Shown here one piece after another: positions 51,133-59,617 of a DNA stretch of 64,000 bases. The stretch's first letter is position 1, and each line of letters begins with the position of its first letter. The position numbers and the translations under genes were made by a program. The notes under the pieces are model-generated. The model was not told the origin of the DNA. It worked only from the letters and a program-made list of their open reading frames with translations, and did no database searches. Origin of the DNA: CAMDTE01 sp964504345. GTDB taxonomy: Bacteria > Bacteroidota > Bacteroidia > Flavobacteriales > Schleiferiaceae. The stretch spans positions 143,329 to 207,328 of the forward strand of contig CAZDDX010000003.1 in the NCBI GenBank assembly GCA_964504345.1, given 5' to 3'.

Positions 51133-52911
51133 ATGTTGTTGTCTAAATCAGATTTCACCGCCTCGGCAGACTGCCTAGCAAAGTTGTATTTCAAAAAGCA
51201 CCAGTTCCCAAGCAACTTGGAGAACGGTTTCATGGCCAGCATGGCGCGCGTGGGCCACATGGTAGGCTTTTTGGCGAAGGTCACATTTCCGGGTGGGCGT
51301 GAAATATCGATGGCGCAAGGGGCGGAAGTTGCAGCACAGGAAACAGCAGACTGGATCGCCGGCACCGAGTATGGCATTCTGTACGAAGCTACCTTTTTGG
51401 TGGACGGCCAAATGGCTCGTGTGGACGTGTTGCGCAAGCGGGGTTCGGTTTTGGAGGTTATTGAAGTGAAGAGTTCCGGATTTGATTCCACGCTTACGGG
51501 TACTCCTGCCAAGGATCAGATTAAGAAGTTGGATGACAAATTGGTGGATCTAACGTTTCAAACGCTTTTGGTGGAACGTGCGCAGCCGGATTTTTTAGTG
51601 GAACCGGCGTTGTGCCTGTTGGACCGCAATGCGGTCAATCAAATTGAGGGATTGTACGGCAATTTTCGGGTAGTGGAATCGTCCGACGAGGGCCGTTTTC
51701 GCTCGAATGAGGTTTTCTACGACGGCGATTTACAGGAACTGCGGGCACAGGAACTGTTGGTCTTATGGCCGTGTAAGGATGAGGTTAGCGCACGGAAAGG
51801 CAAGGTTCGCGAGCTTGTAGCGGCACGCGTTCAAGCGCTGAAGGAGATTGATAATTTTGAGGCCTTTCGCAGTCCGCGCAGCATGGCGTGCGCAAAGTGT
51901 GCATTCAACATGCCGTCGGAGCCAAAGGAGCGAAACGGTTTTGCTCAATGTTGGGGTAAGGATGCGTCGGTAGAGCCTCATATTTTTGACATCCGTCGCG
52001 ACAGTTGGGTTTCGCAGTTGCTCAATCCACATGTAGAACAAGGGTTGTCGCGCTTGGATCAAGTGCCTTTGGATTTATTGCAGGGTAAAAATGGTCCGCG
52101 GGTCTACGGCATGCCATTGCTTCAAGTTCAAGGAGTCCAAGAGTACTGGGCGCCAGAAGGTCAAGAACTGTTGGATTCGCTGGAGTATCCTTTGTATTTT
52201 ATTGATTTCGAAGCCATTCGGACCGCAATTCCCTACCATGCGGGCATGTCTCCGTACCGTTCCATCGTGTTGTTTCAATGGTCGTGCCATAGAATTGCAT
52301 ACCGGGGGGCGGAATTGGAACACTTTGCTTTTTTGAATACAGATGCCACACAGCCCAACGAGCGCTTTGTTCGCGCGCTCAAGGAGGTATTGGGTTCAAC
52401 CGGTACGGTGCTTACGTGGAGCTCCTACGAGAACACGCAGTTGCGCAACATCCTGGCCGAGCTATTGGATTCAGGCTCCTTGGACCACGACCTAACCGCA
52501 TGGCTTCAAAGCGTCTTGAAAGAGAAGGACGGAGGTTGGAGGCAGGTAGACTTGCACGACGACGTGGTCAAGAAGTATTACTACCACCGCTTCATGAAGA
52601 ACAGGACCTCCATTAAGGTAGTTCTTCCGGCCATCCTTTTGGAGACTCAACCTCAAGCAAACATTGACCTATTACAAGCTGCCGGACTGTATCAAGAAAC
52701 GGTTGGCGGCGGATTGTTGGATCCGTACAAATTACTGCCCGGAGTGCACGACGGAACAGAAGCTATGACCGCTTACGACACCATGCTCTATGGTGCCGGA
52801 GCAACACAACCAGAAATTAAAGAAAAACTGGCGAATGAATTGCTGGAATATTGTAAATTGGATACGTTGAGTATGGTGGTTATTTTTAATTATTTGAAGT
52901 TAAAAAATTAG
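51133..52911 (+). CDS. DUF2779 protein with Cas4-like nuclease and RNase H-fold regions
   Basis: A 592-aa protein. The N-terminal half looks like a Cas4/RecB-type PD-(D/E)xK nuclease: Glu85 (YEATF), Asp98 (ARVDVL) and E111-V-K113, plus Cys14 and the cluster CAKCxxxx...C near residues 253-272 that would bind an Fe-S cluster as in Cas4. DUF2779 occupies the C-terminal half, with YFIDFEAIRT (about 354) and TWSSYENTQL, typical of a DnaQ/RNase H-like exonuclease fold. These proteins occur in bacteria without CRISPR; a role in DNA processing or mobile-element defence is inferred. The gene is G+C-richer than the two genes that follow. Confidence 0.75.
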   Translation: MLLSKSDFTASADCLAKLYFKKHQFPSNLENGFMASMARVGHMVGFLAKVTFPGGREISMAQGAEVAAQETADWIAGTEYGILYEATFLVDGQMARVDVLRKRGSVLEVIEVKSSGFDSTLTGTPAKDQIKKLDDKLVDLTFQTLLVERAQPDFLVEPALCLLDRNAVNQIEGLYGNFRVVESSDEGRFRSNEVFYDGDLQELRAQELLVLWPCKDEVSARKGKVRELVAARVQALKEIDNFEAFRSPRSMACAKCAFNMPSEPKERNGFAQCWGKDASVEPHIFDIRRDSWVSQLLNPHVEQGLSRLDQVPLDLLQGKNGPRVYGMPLLQVQGVQEYWAPEGQELLDSLEYPLYFIDFEAIRTAIPYHAGMSPYRSIVLFQWSCHRIAYRGAELEHFAFLNTDATQPNERFVRALKEVLGSTGTVLTWSSYENTQLRNILAELLDSGSLDHDLTAWLQSVLKEKDGGWRQVDLHDDVVKKYYYHRFMKNRTSIKVVLPAILLETQPQANIDLLQAAGLYQETVGGGLLDPYKLLPGVHDGTEAMTAYDTMLYGAGATQPEIKEKLANELLEYCKLDTLSMVVIFNYLKLKN

Positions 52912-52924
52912 TAAAGTTTACATT

Positions 52925-53665
52925 ATGACAATGTATTTTCCCAAAATTAATTATCCGTTTTGGCTGAATGTTTGGAATCAGTCCGTTGGATTGAAGTCTA
53001 CCTATTCAAACATGCATTCGAGAATGTTTCTTCATTTCCAAGGCGATATTATGACCTGTGAGAATGAAATTAATCGTTTAATTGACGCAGTAGGTCAAGA
53101 TTATTCATCCGTAGAGAACAGAAAAACTGTAGAGACAGTAATCGATTTGATTTATGCTTGGGGAGGGCCTTCAGGGCGCATGTTCTATTTCGATCGTAAG
53201 GGCAAATCGAGCCCACGTATTCAAATTATGGAGACCACTAATTTCAAAAGGTACTTCAAAGGAATAGAATTGGCCATGCAGTCGAATCCTTTGGCAGTTG
53301 AAACATTTCAGAGCATACCGGGTATTGGAAGTTCATTTGCGTCTAAGCATGCTTTTTTTTGGAGCAAGTCAGCACCGAAACGTTTGATAATCATAGACTC
53401 GAAAATAGCTGGCGCATTAGGCTATGTTAATTTACAAGATTTATTCGCGCATAATGAATACACAAAAGTTTTGATTGAATTTAGCCATAAGTCAGAAGAA
53501 TACTTTGGAAACAACGATGCTTCCAACATCGAGCGAGCGCTATTTGCATTCCACAATAATTACTTTTTAAATAATAATAAGAGTATGCGTCTTAATCCAA
53601 AGATCAGTAATGATTTCGAAGAGGCATTCAAATTGTTTGATTTAATGAAAATTATTAATCATTAA
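52925..53665 (+). CDS. HhH/OGG-like DNA glycosylase-fold protein
   Basis: A 246-aa protein, A+T-rich compared with neighbours. The core SIPGIGSSFASKHAFFW (about 130-146) is a helix-hairpin-helix followed by Lys141, and LIIIDSKIAGAL supplies Asp158. This Lys plus Asp pair matches 8-oxoguanine glycosylase-type enzymes (the OGG fold seen in many defence-type contexts). It would cut the glycosidic bond of a damaged or modified base. It starts 13 nt after the DUF2779 gene, so they may be co-transcribed. Start: MTMYF; a second Met lies two codons on. Family placement by motif only. Confidence 0.55.
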   Translation: MTMYFPKINYPFWLNVWNQSVGLKSTYSNMHSRMFLHFQGDIMTCENEINRLIDAVGQDYSSVENRKTVETVIDLIYAWGGPSGRMFYFDRKGKSSPRIQIMETTNFKRYFKGIELAMQSNPLAVETFQSIPGIGSSFASKHAFFWSKSAPKRLIIIDSKIAGALGYVNLQDLFAHNEYTKVLIEFSHKSEEYFGNNDASNIERALFAFHNNYFLNNNKSMRLNPKISNDFEEAFKLFDLMKIINH

Positions 53666-53730
53666 CTAGTTTAGCACTGTATATTTATAATAAAAAAGAC
53701 CTAGATGGCCTCATTAGAATCGATACTGTT

Positions 53731-54240
53731 TTGTACTCTATTTTGCATGGTGAATTAACAATACGAAATATGAATATATATATTGGAGATGGATCCAAAA
53801 TAAGGTCTAGAATTAGAAACCAACATTGCAGTGGAAATGTTGAAGGATCATCTTTGAGAAAGCACGTAGCTTCAGCTATGGGGTTAACTTTGGCGAGGCA
53901 ACAAAGAGAGAATGGAACTTGGAGGGTAAGAATTAATTTGCCCACTCCGTTGATTGGTGAACAGCGAATTACAAATTATTTACGCACTGGTAAATGGAAA
54001 TTTGTTGTATGTCCCGTTGGAATTGAGGCGAAGGACTTTCAGTTCTATGCTATACAAAAGATAAAACCACAGCCGATTTTAAATTCTAATCAAGGCAAAT
54101 GGCAGGTAGATATGGAATCCATTTATTCGAAATTACTTAATCAACTTATTAATTCCTCTAATCATAGCTATGATCAAACGACTAATATTCCAAATGAACC
54201 GGGTGTATACCTGTTTATTCATGAATACAAACCATCCTGA
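53731..54240 (+). CDS. GIY-YIG nuclease-like protein, possibly disrupted
   Basis: A 169-aa protein read from a TTG at 53,731; an ATG is available only at 53,770, inside the motif. LYSIL...IYIGDGSKIRSRIRNQH is the GIY-YIG core with Tyr17 and Arg27, and the SSLRKHVASAMG and GEQRITNYL segments are also as in the family. The late catalytic Glu is not evident (FYAIQKIKP). The in-frame sequence upstream stays open to 53,659, without an ATG, so a start may have been lost. The last residues NEPGVYLFIHE resemble the beginning of another GIY-YIG domain. A+T-rich like its upstream neighbour. Confidence 0.45.
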   Translation: MYSILHGELTIRNMNIYIGDGSKIRSRIRNQHCSGNVEGSSLRKHVASAMGLTLARQQRENGTWRVRINLPTPLIGEQRITNYLRTGKWKFVVCPVGIEAKDFQFYAIQKIKPQPILNSNQGKWQVDMESIYSKLLNQLINSSNHSYDQTTNIPNEPGVYLFIHEYKPS

Positions 54241-54343
54241 TTAATTATAATTGGCCTAATTAAAAGCCGTTTAGTTCTTCTGAAATATTATTAAGACGTA
54301 TATTTTTTTACGCACACCTTATAAGTATTAATCCACTGTAAAA

Positions 54344-55597
54344 ATGAATGAAATCACCTGCCCCCACTGCACCAAATCCTTTAAGTTGGACGATGCCGGA
54401 TACGCCGATATCTTGCGCCAAGTTCGCGATCATCAGTTCCAAATTGAATTAGAGAAACGCGAGGCGGAGATGGAGCGCCAACGGCTTGATGCCTTGAAGC
54501 TGGCGGAGTCTCAGGCCAATGAAAAGCTGCAGGTTGCATTGAGCGCCAAGGAACGTGAACTTGCAGAAGAGCGGGCGAAGGCCGAGCGCGAGTTGGGCCA
54601 ATTAAAGTCGCAATTGGACAGTTTTGAACTGCAAAAGTCTCTGGCCTTGAGGGATGCGGTTTCCGGATTGGAACAGGAACGCAACCGACTGGCTTTTGAA
54701 TTGGCCGCTGAGCGCCAGATGAAGGAGATGGAGGTCAACAATCTGAAGGCATCCCATCAAGAGAAGTTGCGTTCGGAATTGGAACGCAAGGACAACGAGC
54801 TTCAGATGAAGGACGAGGCCATCGAGCGTTTGCGAGATTTTAGAACCCGACTGTCCACGAAAATGGTTGGGGAGTCTTTGGAGCAGCACTGCGAGATTGA
54901 ATTCAACAAGATCCGGACGACGGCTTTTGGTAAAAATGTGAAGTTTGAGAAGGACAACGATGCGTCGGGCGGAACCAAAGGGGATTTCATCTACCGCGAA
55001 TGGGACGACAACGGCGTGGAGCTCATTTCCATCATGTTTGAGATGAAGAACGAGCAAGAGCAGTCTGCCACCAAAAAGAAGAATTCGGATTTCTTCAAGA
55101 AATTAAATGACGACCGCATCAATAAAAAGTGCGAGTATGCGGTGTTGGTTTCGCTTTTGGAAATGGACAACGAGTTGTACAATTCCGGCATTACCGACGT
55201 GTCGTTTCACTACGACAAGATGTACGTCGTTCGTCCGCAGTCGTTTATACCCATCATTACCCTGTTGCGGAATGCTGCCCGGAACTCCTTGCAGTACCGC
55301 ATGGAGTTGGAGAACATGCGCGCGCAGAACATCGACATCACGCAATTCGAAGACCGCTTGAACGAGTTCCGGGAGGGATTTGCCCGCAATTTTGATTTGG
55401 CCAGCAAGAAGTTCAAGGCGGCCGTGGACGGTATTGACAAAACCATTGATCAGCTCACCAAGGTGAAGGAAAACCTGCTCAATTCCGAGAATAATTTGCG
55501 GTTGGCCAACAACAAAGCCGACGAATTGACGGTCAAGAAATTGACCCGGGGAAACCCAACCATGACGCAAAAATTTGCAGAATTGGGGTCGAAGTGA
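54344..55597 (+). CDS. DUF2130 coiled-coil / nuclease-like protein
   Basis: A 417-aa protein. It opens with a zinc-ribbon-like CPHCTKSFKLDDAGYADILRQ (only one CxxC), then has a long charged coiled coil (about 30-165), then the DUF2130 domain (about 165-400) with GESLEQHCEIEFNKIR, GTKGDFIYREWDDNGVELISIMFEMKNE and KKNSDFFKKLNDDR. The D-x-Y...E-M-K pattern resembles a PD-(D/E)xK-type active site (Asp in GDF, Glu and Lys in FEMKNE). The role in cells is unknown; DUF2130 proteins often appear in defence or mobile regions. It has G+C content like the backbone, unlike the A+T-rich pair upstream. Confidence 0.85.
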   Translation: MNEITCPHCTKSFKLDDAGYADILRQVRDHQFQIELEKREAEMERQRLDALKLAESQANEKLQVALSAKERELAEERAKAERELGQLKSQLDSFELQKSLALRDAVSGLEQERNRLAFELAAERQMKEMEVNNLKASHQEKLRSELERKDNELQMKDEAIERLRDFRTRLSTKMVGESLEQHCEIEFNKIRTTAFGKNVKFEKDNDASGGTKGDFIYREWDDNGVELISIMFEMKNEQEQSATKKKNSDFFKKLNDDRINKKCEYAVLVSLLEMDNELYNSGITDVSFHYDKMYVVRPQSFIPIITLLRNAARNSLQYRMELENMRAQNIDITQFEDRLNEFREGFARNFDLASKKFKAAVDGIDKTIDQLTKVKENLLNSENNLRLANNKADELTVKKLTRGNPTMTQKFAELGSK

Positions 55598-55644
55598 GGG
55601 CTGTGAATGCTAGTTTGAAGCGAGTTCAGTAGCGTGAAATTGAT

Positions 55645-56247
55645 TTGGGTTTCCTATCTTTCCAAAACCAAACCGAACACAAAGTTTTCGTGCAAAATCC
55701 CCAACGATGGCCCATTGAGCTGGACGTCCCTGCCCACACCTGGGCATGGGTGCGGAATGCGGTTATGGAACAGGATCGTTTTGTTCAGCCCGTTCGTCGC
55801 GGTTTTTTTGCAGTTTTTTACCGAAATACAAGCAAAAGAAAAAGCACTTCGCGTTGGATTTTTGCTTCCAAACGCATTTGGTTGGGCCCACCCTCGCATG
55901 GCGAAACCCGTGTTTTTTGGATTCGGTGGAAGTCTTTCGCGACGGGGTACACCCCCATAGATTATCCAATAGCTGCACAGCCCATTCGACCAAGGTTGAC
56001 TCGGTTTTACCCGTGGAAGCTTGAGATCGACGCACCAACATTTTCTCTAATTTCTGGAACACCACCTACCTATTCCTCTCCCGAAGTATTGAATCCCTCC
56101 ATTGGCTATTCGGGAGTGAATCTGGATCGAGCATCCCTCCGGCAAGAGCCAGTTTGCACTTTGCCGATTGAAGACTGGGCAAGCATCCGAAAAAGTCAAC
56201 TAAAACCCTCAGAACAAAAGCACTATGAATCACTCGGACTACTTTAA
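55645..56247 (+). CDS. Hypothetical protein of uncertain start
   Basis: A 200-aa reading frame beginning at TTG 55,645 or a later start (GTG 55,690, ATG 55,762). It is the longest open frame in this stretch and runs 23 nt into the DUF4407 gene. It is rich in Trp, Arg and Pro, with no family recognised and no signal peptide or TM helix. It may be a real part of the membrane operon or a chance open frame. Confidence 0.3.
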   Translation: MGFLSFQNQTEHKVFVQNPQRWPIELDVPAHTWAWVRNAVMEQDRFVQPVRRGFFAVFYRNTSKRKSTSRWIFASKRIWLGPPSHGETRVFWIRWKSFATGYTPIDYPIAAQPIRPRLTRFYPWKLEIDAPTFSLISGTPPTYSSPEVLNPSIGYSGVNLDRASLRQEPVCTLPIEDWASIRKSQLKPSEQKHYESLGLL

Positions 56248-57466
56248 CGGCTACGACCCCAAGAGCGTTAGTTGGTTTACCCGCTTTCTTTGGTGGTGCG
56301 CCGGAGCAGACACCTATTTTCTGTTGCGCTCCCCCAAGCAAGACCGCGTAAAGTATGCGGGGATCGGGGGAATCGTATTGGCGACGGGAGCGTTGGCTAT
56401 GGCTTCCGGCGGCTTTGCCTTTTCCACGGCATTTGGACCAAAGGGAATGGCCGGTTCGGCGGAGTCCGCAAGTACGGTTTTTATGGTGGCAACCGCCCTT
56501 TTTGCTGTGGCTTGGGGCATCATGATTTTCAATCTCGACCGGTTCATCGTTTCCAGTACGGGAAAAGGGGACGGTACGGACAGCATTACTTGGAAAGAAT
56601 TTGGCCAAGCCATTCCGCGGATCATCATTGCTTTGATCTTGGGTTTAACTATTTCTAAGCCATTGGAAATTAAAATATTAGAGACGGAGATTAACGTTGA
56701 ATTGCGCAAAAAACAACAGGAGAAGTTGGCTGAGTTTAATGAAGCAACGAACAAGCGTTTTCAACAGGACATCGATCGGATTGATGCGGACTTGTCAAAA
56801 TTGGAGACGGATCGCAACGTATTGGTAGAGCGTCAAAAAGTCGCGGAAAAGGAGTACATCGATCAAATGCAAGGGCGTTCTGGGGCAGCAGGCTTTGGGC
56901 CTCGAGCGAAGCTGTTGAAGGAGTTACAAGATGAGAAGCAGCGTTTGGTGGAAGCGTACGATGCCAAGACCAAAACACAGGTAGACAATTTGAAAAAAAT
57001 GCGGCAAAAGAAATTGGAAGAGTTGGATTACGAGCTCACCCACACCAATATGGAGCAGGCGCACAATTTGGACGGTTTGTTGGCGCGCATTGAAACCAGC
57101 CACGACCTCAGTCCGTTGATGGGTTGGATTTTGACGTTGGTTTTCTTGTCCATTGAGATGGGCCCCATTTTCTTCAAAATGATGATGACCAAGGGGGCCT
57201 ACGATTACATGGTGGAAAATTTCAATTTGAAACAGAACATTGAAAACGGAATCATCCGCGAAGAACACCTCTACGAGGGTAAGGATGGGGCTCTTTTGAT
57301 GGAAAAATACCGCTATTTGCAGGTGGAGGCTATTCAGAAGGAAAAGGAGGATGCCTTGGCGGCCCAGAAGGAATTGAGCGCACACATTGTGGGCAATTGG
57401 AAAACTGCGCAGTTGAAGAAATTGGGGGATCGGCCCGAAGATTTCTACAAAAGCGAGCAAGTTTAA
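56225..57466 (+). CDS. DUF4407 membrane protein with coiled-coil
   Basis: A 413-aa protein. It has an N-terminal FTRFLWWCAGADTYFLLRSP motif typical of DUF4407, TM helices near 45-66, 83-104 and 130-147, a cytoplasmic or periplasmic helical coil (about 155-285, with RKKQQEKLAEF and LKKMRQKKLEELDYE), a fourth TM (about 298-318) and a charged helical tail. The topology of two TM blocks around a long coil is like channel/motor-type proteins. It begins the five-gene membrane operon and is 3 nt ahead of the next gene. Confidence 0.8.
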   Translation: MNHSDYFNGYDPKSVSWFTRFLWWCAGADTYFLLRSPKQDRVKYAGIGGIVLATGALAMASGGFAFSTAFGPKGMAGSAESASTVFMVATALFAVAWGIMIFNLDRFIVSSTGKGDGTDSITWKEFGQAIPRIIIALILGLTISKPLEIKILETEINVELRKKQQEKLAEFNEATNKRFQQDIDRIDADLSKLETDRNVLVERQKVAEKEYIDQMQGRSGAAGFGPRAKLLKELQDEKQRLVEAYDAKTKTQVDNLKKMRQKKLEELDYELTHTNMEQAHNLDGLLARIETSHDLSPLMGWILTLVFLSIEMGPIFFKMMMTKGAYDYMVENFNLKQNIENGIIREEHLYEGKDGALLMEKYRYLQVEAIQKEKEDALAAQKELSAHIVGNWKTAQLKKLGDRPEDFYKSEQV

Positions 57467-57469
57467 ACC

Positions 57470-58324
57470 ATGAATTTTGGGGTTTTCGTCCTGGGTTTGG
57501 AAGAAAACCAAATCCAGCAATGCAGCCAATTGGAACGCAGCTTGTACAGCCAATCGGGGATTGGATTTTGGGTGGTGGTGGTTCTGTCGGCTTTGGCCGG
57601 GGGATTGAATCTCTACTACATCAACGACTCGTTCTTCTCGGTAGCCTTGGGCGCACTCTTGTTTCCGGTTTTGCTGGGTTTCTTGTACCGCATCTTGTTG
57701 ATCAGCATCAAACGCCCACCCGGGTATTTTGCGTGGTCCAAATGGAAGCGATGGGTTCCTGATTTTGGAACGGCAGTGCGGTTTTTAATACCATCCGTGA
57801 TGTTGTTTCTGGTGGCCATGCCCATCGCTGCTTTGCTTCAATTCAATGAGGTGGAGCGCATTGCTGCGGAAAAACGTCAAGAGCTCCGGGCATTGGCAAA
57901 CGAATCGACTGCGGTAGCTGGATTTACATCTGGGTATAGTACTGATTTGGAAGCTGCGCAACACACCCACTATCCGGTTGCCGTGTATTCTACCTTGATT
58001 CAAACGGGTACCACAAGAACCATTCTGTTGTTGGTTTTTGGAGCCTTGTTTTACCCCATCGCGCTGCTTTACTTGATAAAAATGCAAAGTCGGTTTACCT
58101 ACCAGGATGCGGTCAACACAAACGTTGAAACCAACGCCCGGGGTGCGTATTCCGAGTGGGAGCAAGCACGGGAGCAGGTGCTTCGAAAATGGGGTGCAGA
58201 GGCGGCCCCGCACAATTTGTGTTATGCGGATTACCCCATCAATGCCGTTAAAGCGGAAATCTCTAAACCGTATGCCGCGGGAGATGCGGCATTAATTCGT
58301 GCTTTATGGCCTCAGAAAAGTTAA
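57470..58324 (+). CDS. Four-TM membrane protein, DUF4407 partner
   Basis: A 284-aa protein with TM helices near 31-49, 56-78, 102-123 and 182-206 and an extramembrane C-terminal region. I recognise no family; the topology (TM, TM, TM, linker, TM) resembles that of DUF4407 proteins with a shortened coil, so a distant paralog is possible. It begins 3 nt after the DUF4407 gene and overlaps the OmpA gene by 19 nt, which points to coupled expression and probably one complex. Confidence 0.7.
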   Translation: MNFGVFVLGLEENQIQQCSQLERSLYSQSGIGFWVVVVLSALAGGLNLYYINDSFFSVALGALLFPVLLGFLYRILLISIKRPPGYFAWSKWKRWVPDFGTAVRFLIPSVMLFLVAMPIAALLQFNEVERIAAEKRQELRALANESTAVAGFTSGYSTDLEAAQHTHYPVAVYSTLIQTGTTRTILLLVFGALFYPIALLYLIKMQSRFTYQDAVNTNVETNARGAYSEWEQAREQVLRKWGAEAAPHNLCYADYPINAVKAEISKPYAAGDAALIRALWPQKS

Positions 58325-59616
58325 CCTACCGGTACTTTAAAGGCCAGCTTCGCGCCCAGTTTTCATTGGGAGACGAGGAAAAGTGCGATACGCGGTTTGC
58401 GTCCAAGCCTAGTTTCCAGATGTTCCCCATTCGGTTGGAGCCCAAATTCCAGTTGTATGAGGCCCAAGAGATTGAGGAAGTGGAATTTTTGGAACAAGGC
58501 GGATGCCTGAAGTCTGCCGACGATTGCAAGTGCCAATTGCACGCCCGTTCCCAAACCCAATTGGTGGAGTGGTCCGGCAACGAGTGGGTGGAAGTGTTTT
58601 CTGGAACCAAGACGGAGAACGGCTCCTTGTTGCTTTTGGATCAAGCCAAGGCCTATTGCGCCATGGACCGGTGGATTGTGGAACCCGGCACTTTTTACTC
58701 CAAGGACCTAAAGGCAGGAAAGTTAAACGCAGAGGCTTTTGTGCGCGTGGTTAAGGACCGGGAAGAAATCCAGAAAATAATTCTTCGGAGGCCGGATTTA
58801 TTGCCGCGCGGGGGATTTAATTTTCAACCCACGTCGGCACGTTCTGGATGTTTCGGTGGCACTTCTTCAGGGTTGTTTGGACGGTTGTTTGGCGGAGCGG
58901 GTGCGGGCGGCGGCGGTTGCTTTGGTCCTGCCCGGTCCTTGTTTGGGGGCTTGGGATTGCCGGGCATGGGTGCGCCGGGCGGTTGCTTTGGTGCGGCCAG
59001 TCAGCCCGGTGGATGCTTTTCATTGGGATGGTTGGGCAGAATCTTGGGTCTTCTGGGGCTGCTTGGATTGCTGCTGTATCTCTTGAGTTCGCTTCAAAAC
59101 TGCAGTAGAACTGAGGGCAATCAGGTGGTTTACATCCACGACACCGTGGTGGTTGAGGTGGTAAAAGAGCGCGTAGATACGCTGGAAGTTGTGCGCATTG
59201 ATACCGCGAAGTTTGTGAAGACCAACAACGTGCAAACTACGGACATGGTGGCCTTGCCGAACGTTCAGTTTGAAACGGACAAAGACATTTTGGTGCCCGG
59301 ATCGTTGCCAGACATTCAGCAATTGGCGGAGTACTTGATTAAAAACAAGCACATCAATGCCTTGATCATGGGGCATACAGACAATAAGGGAGACAGTTTG
59401 CACAACGTTGATTTGTCGCAGCGTCGGGCACAAGCGGTCAAAGACTTTTTGGTTAAGCTGGGCGTGGAAGGAAACAGGGTTAAGGCCAAAGGGTTTGGTT
59501 CAACCAAGCCAAAAGCCTCCAACGAGACGTTGGAAGGTAGGCTGATGAACCGTCGGGTTGAGGTACAATTGTCCAATACGGTTTTGAAATCGGAAAAAAT
59601 AGACCGCATCAAGTAG
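58306..59616 (+). CDS. TM-anchored OmpA-domain protein with Gly/Cys-rich tract
   Basis: A 436-aa protein. The N-terminal ~175 residues are Cys-bearing and without a signal peptide. Residues ~177-240 are rich in Gly, Phe and Cys, with GCF at 181-183, 204-206, 226-228 and 236-238. A TM helix (about 243-264) follows, then a helical linker with VVEVVKERVDTLEVV, and the OmpA domain (about 315-425) with NVQFETDKDIL, GHTDNKGDSLHNVDLSQRRAQAVKDFL and LMNRRVEVQL. The OmpA part should face the periplasm and grip peptidoglycan, as in MotB-type stators, leaving the N-terminal part in the cytoplasm. It overlaps the previous gene and is 1 nt before the next. Confidence 0.8.
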   Translation: MASEKLTYRYFKGQLRAQFSLGDEEKCDTRFASKPSFQMFPIRLEPKFQLYEAQEIEEVEFLEQGGCLKSADDCKCQLHARSQTQLVEWSGNEWVEVFSGTKTENGSLLLLDQAKAYCAMDRWIVEPGTFYSKDLKAGKLNAEAFVRVVKDREEIQKIILRRPDLLPRGGFNFQPTSARSGCFGGTSSGLFGRLFGGAGAGGGGCFGPARSLFGGLGLPGMGAPGGCFGAASQPGGCFSLGWLGRILGLLGLLGLLLYLLSSLQNCSRTEGNQVVYIHDTVVVEVVKERVDTLEVVRIDTAKFVKTNNVQTTDMVALPNVQFETDKDILVPGSLPDIQQLAEYLIKNKHINALIMGHTDNKGDSLHNVDLSQRRAQAVKDFLVKLGVEGNRVKAKGFGSTKPKASNETLEGRLMNRRVEVQLSNTVLKSEKIDRIK

Positions 59617-59617
59617 T

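Noticed and set aside
56225..59616. True Zorya system
   Set aside because: No MotA-like channel protein and no ZorC/D/E-type ATPase or nuclease belongs to the operon. Only a loose topological resemblance remains.
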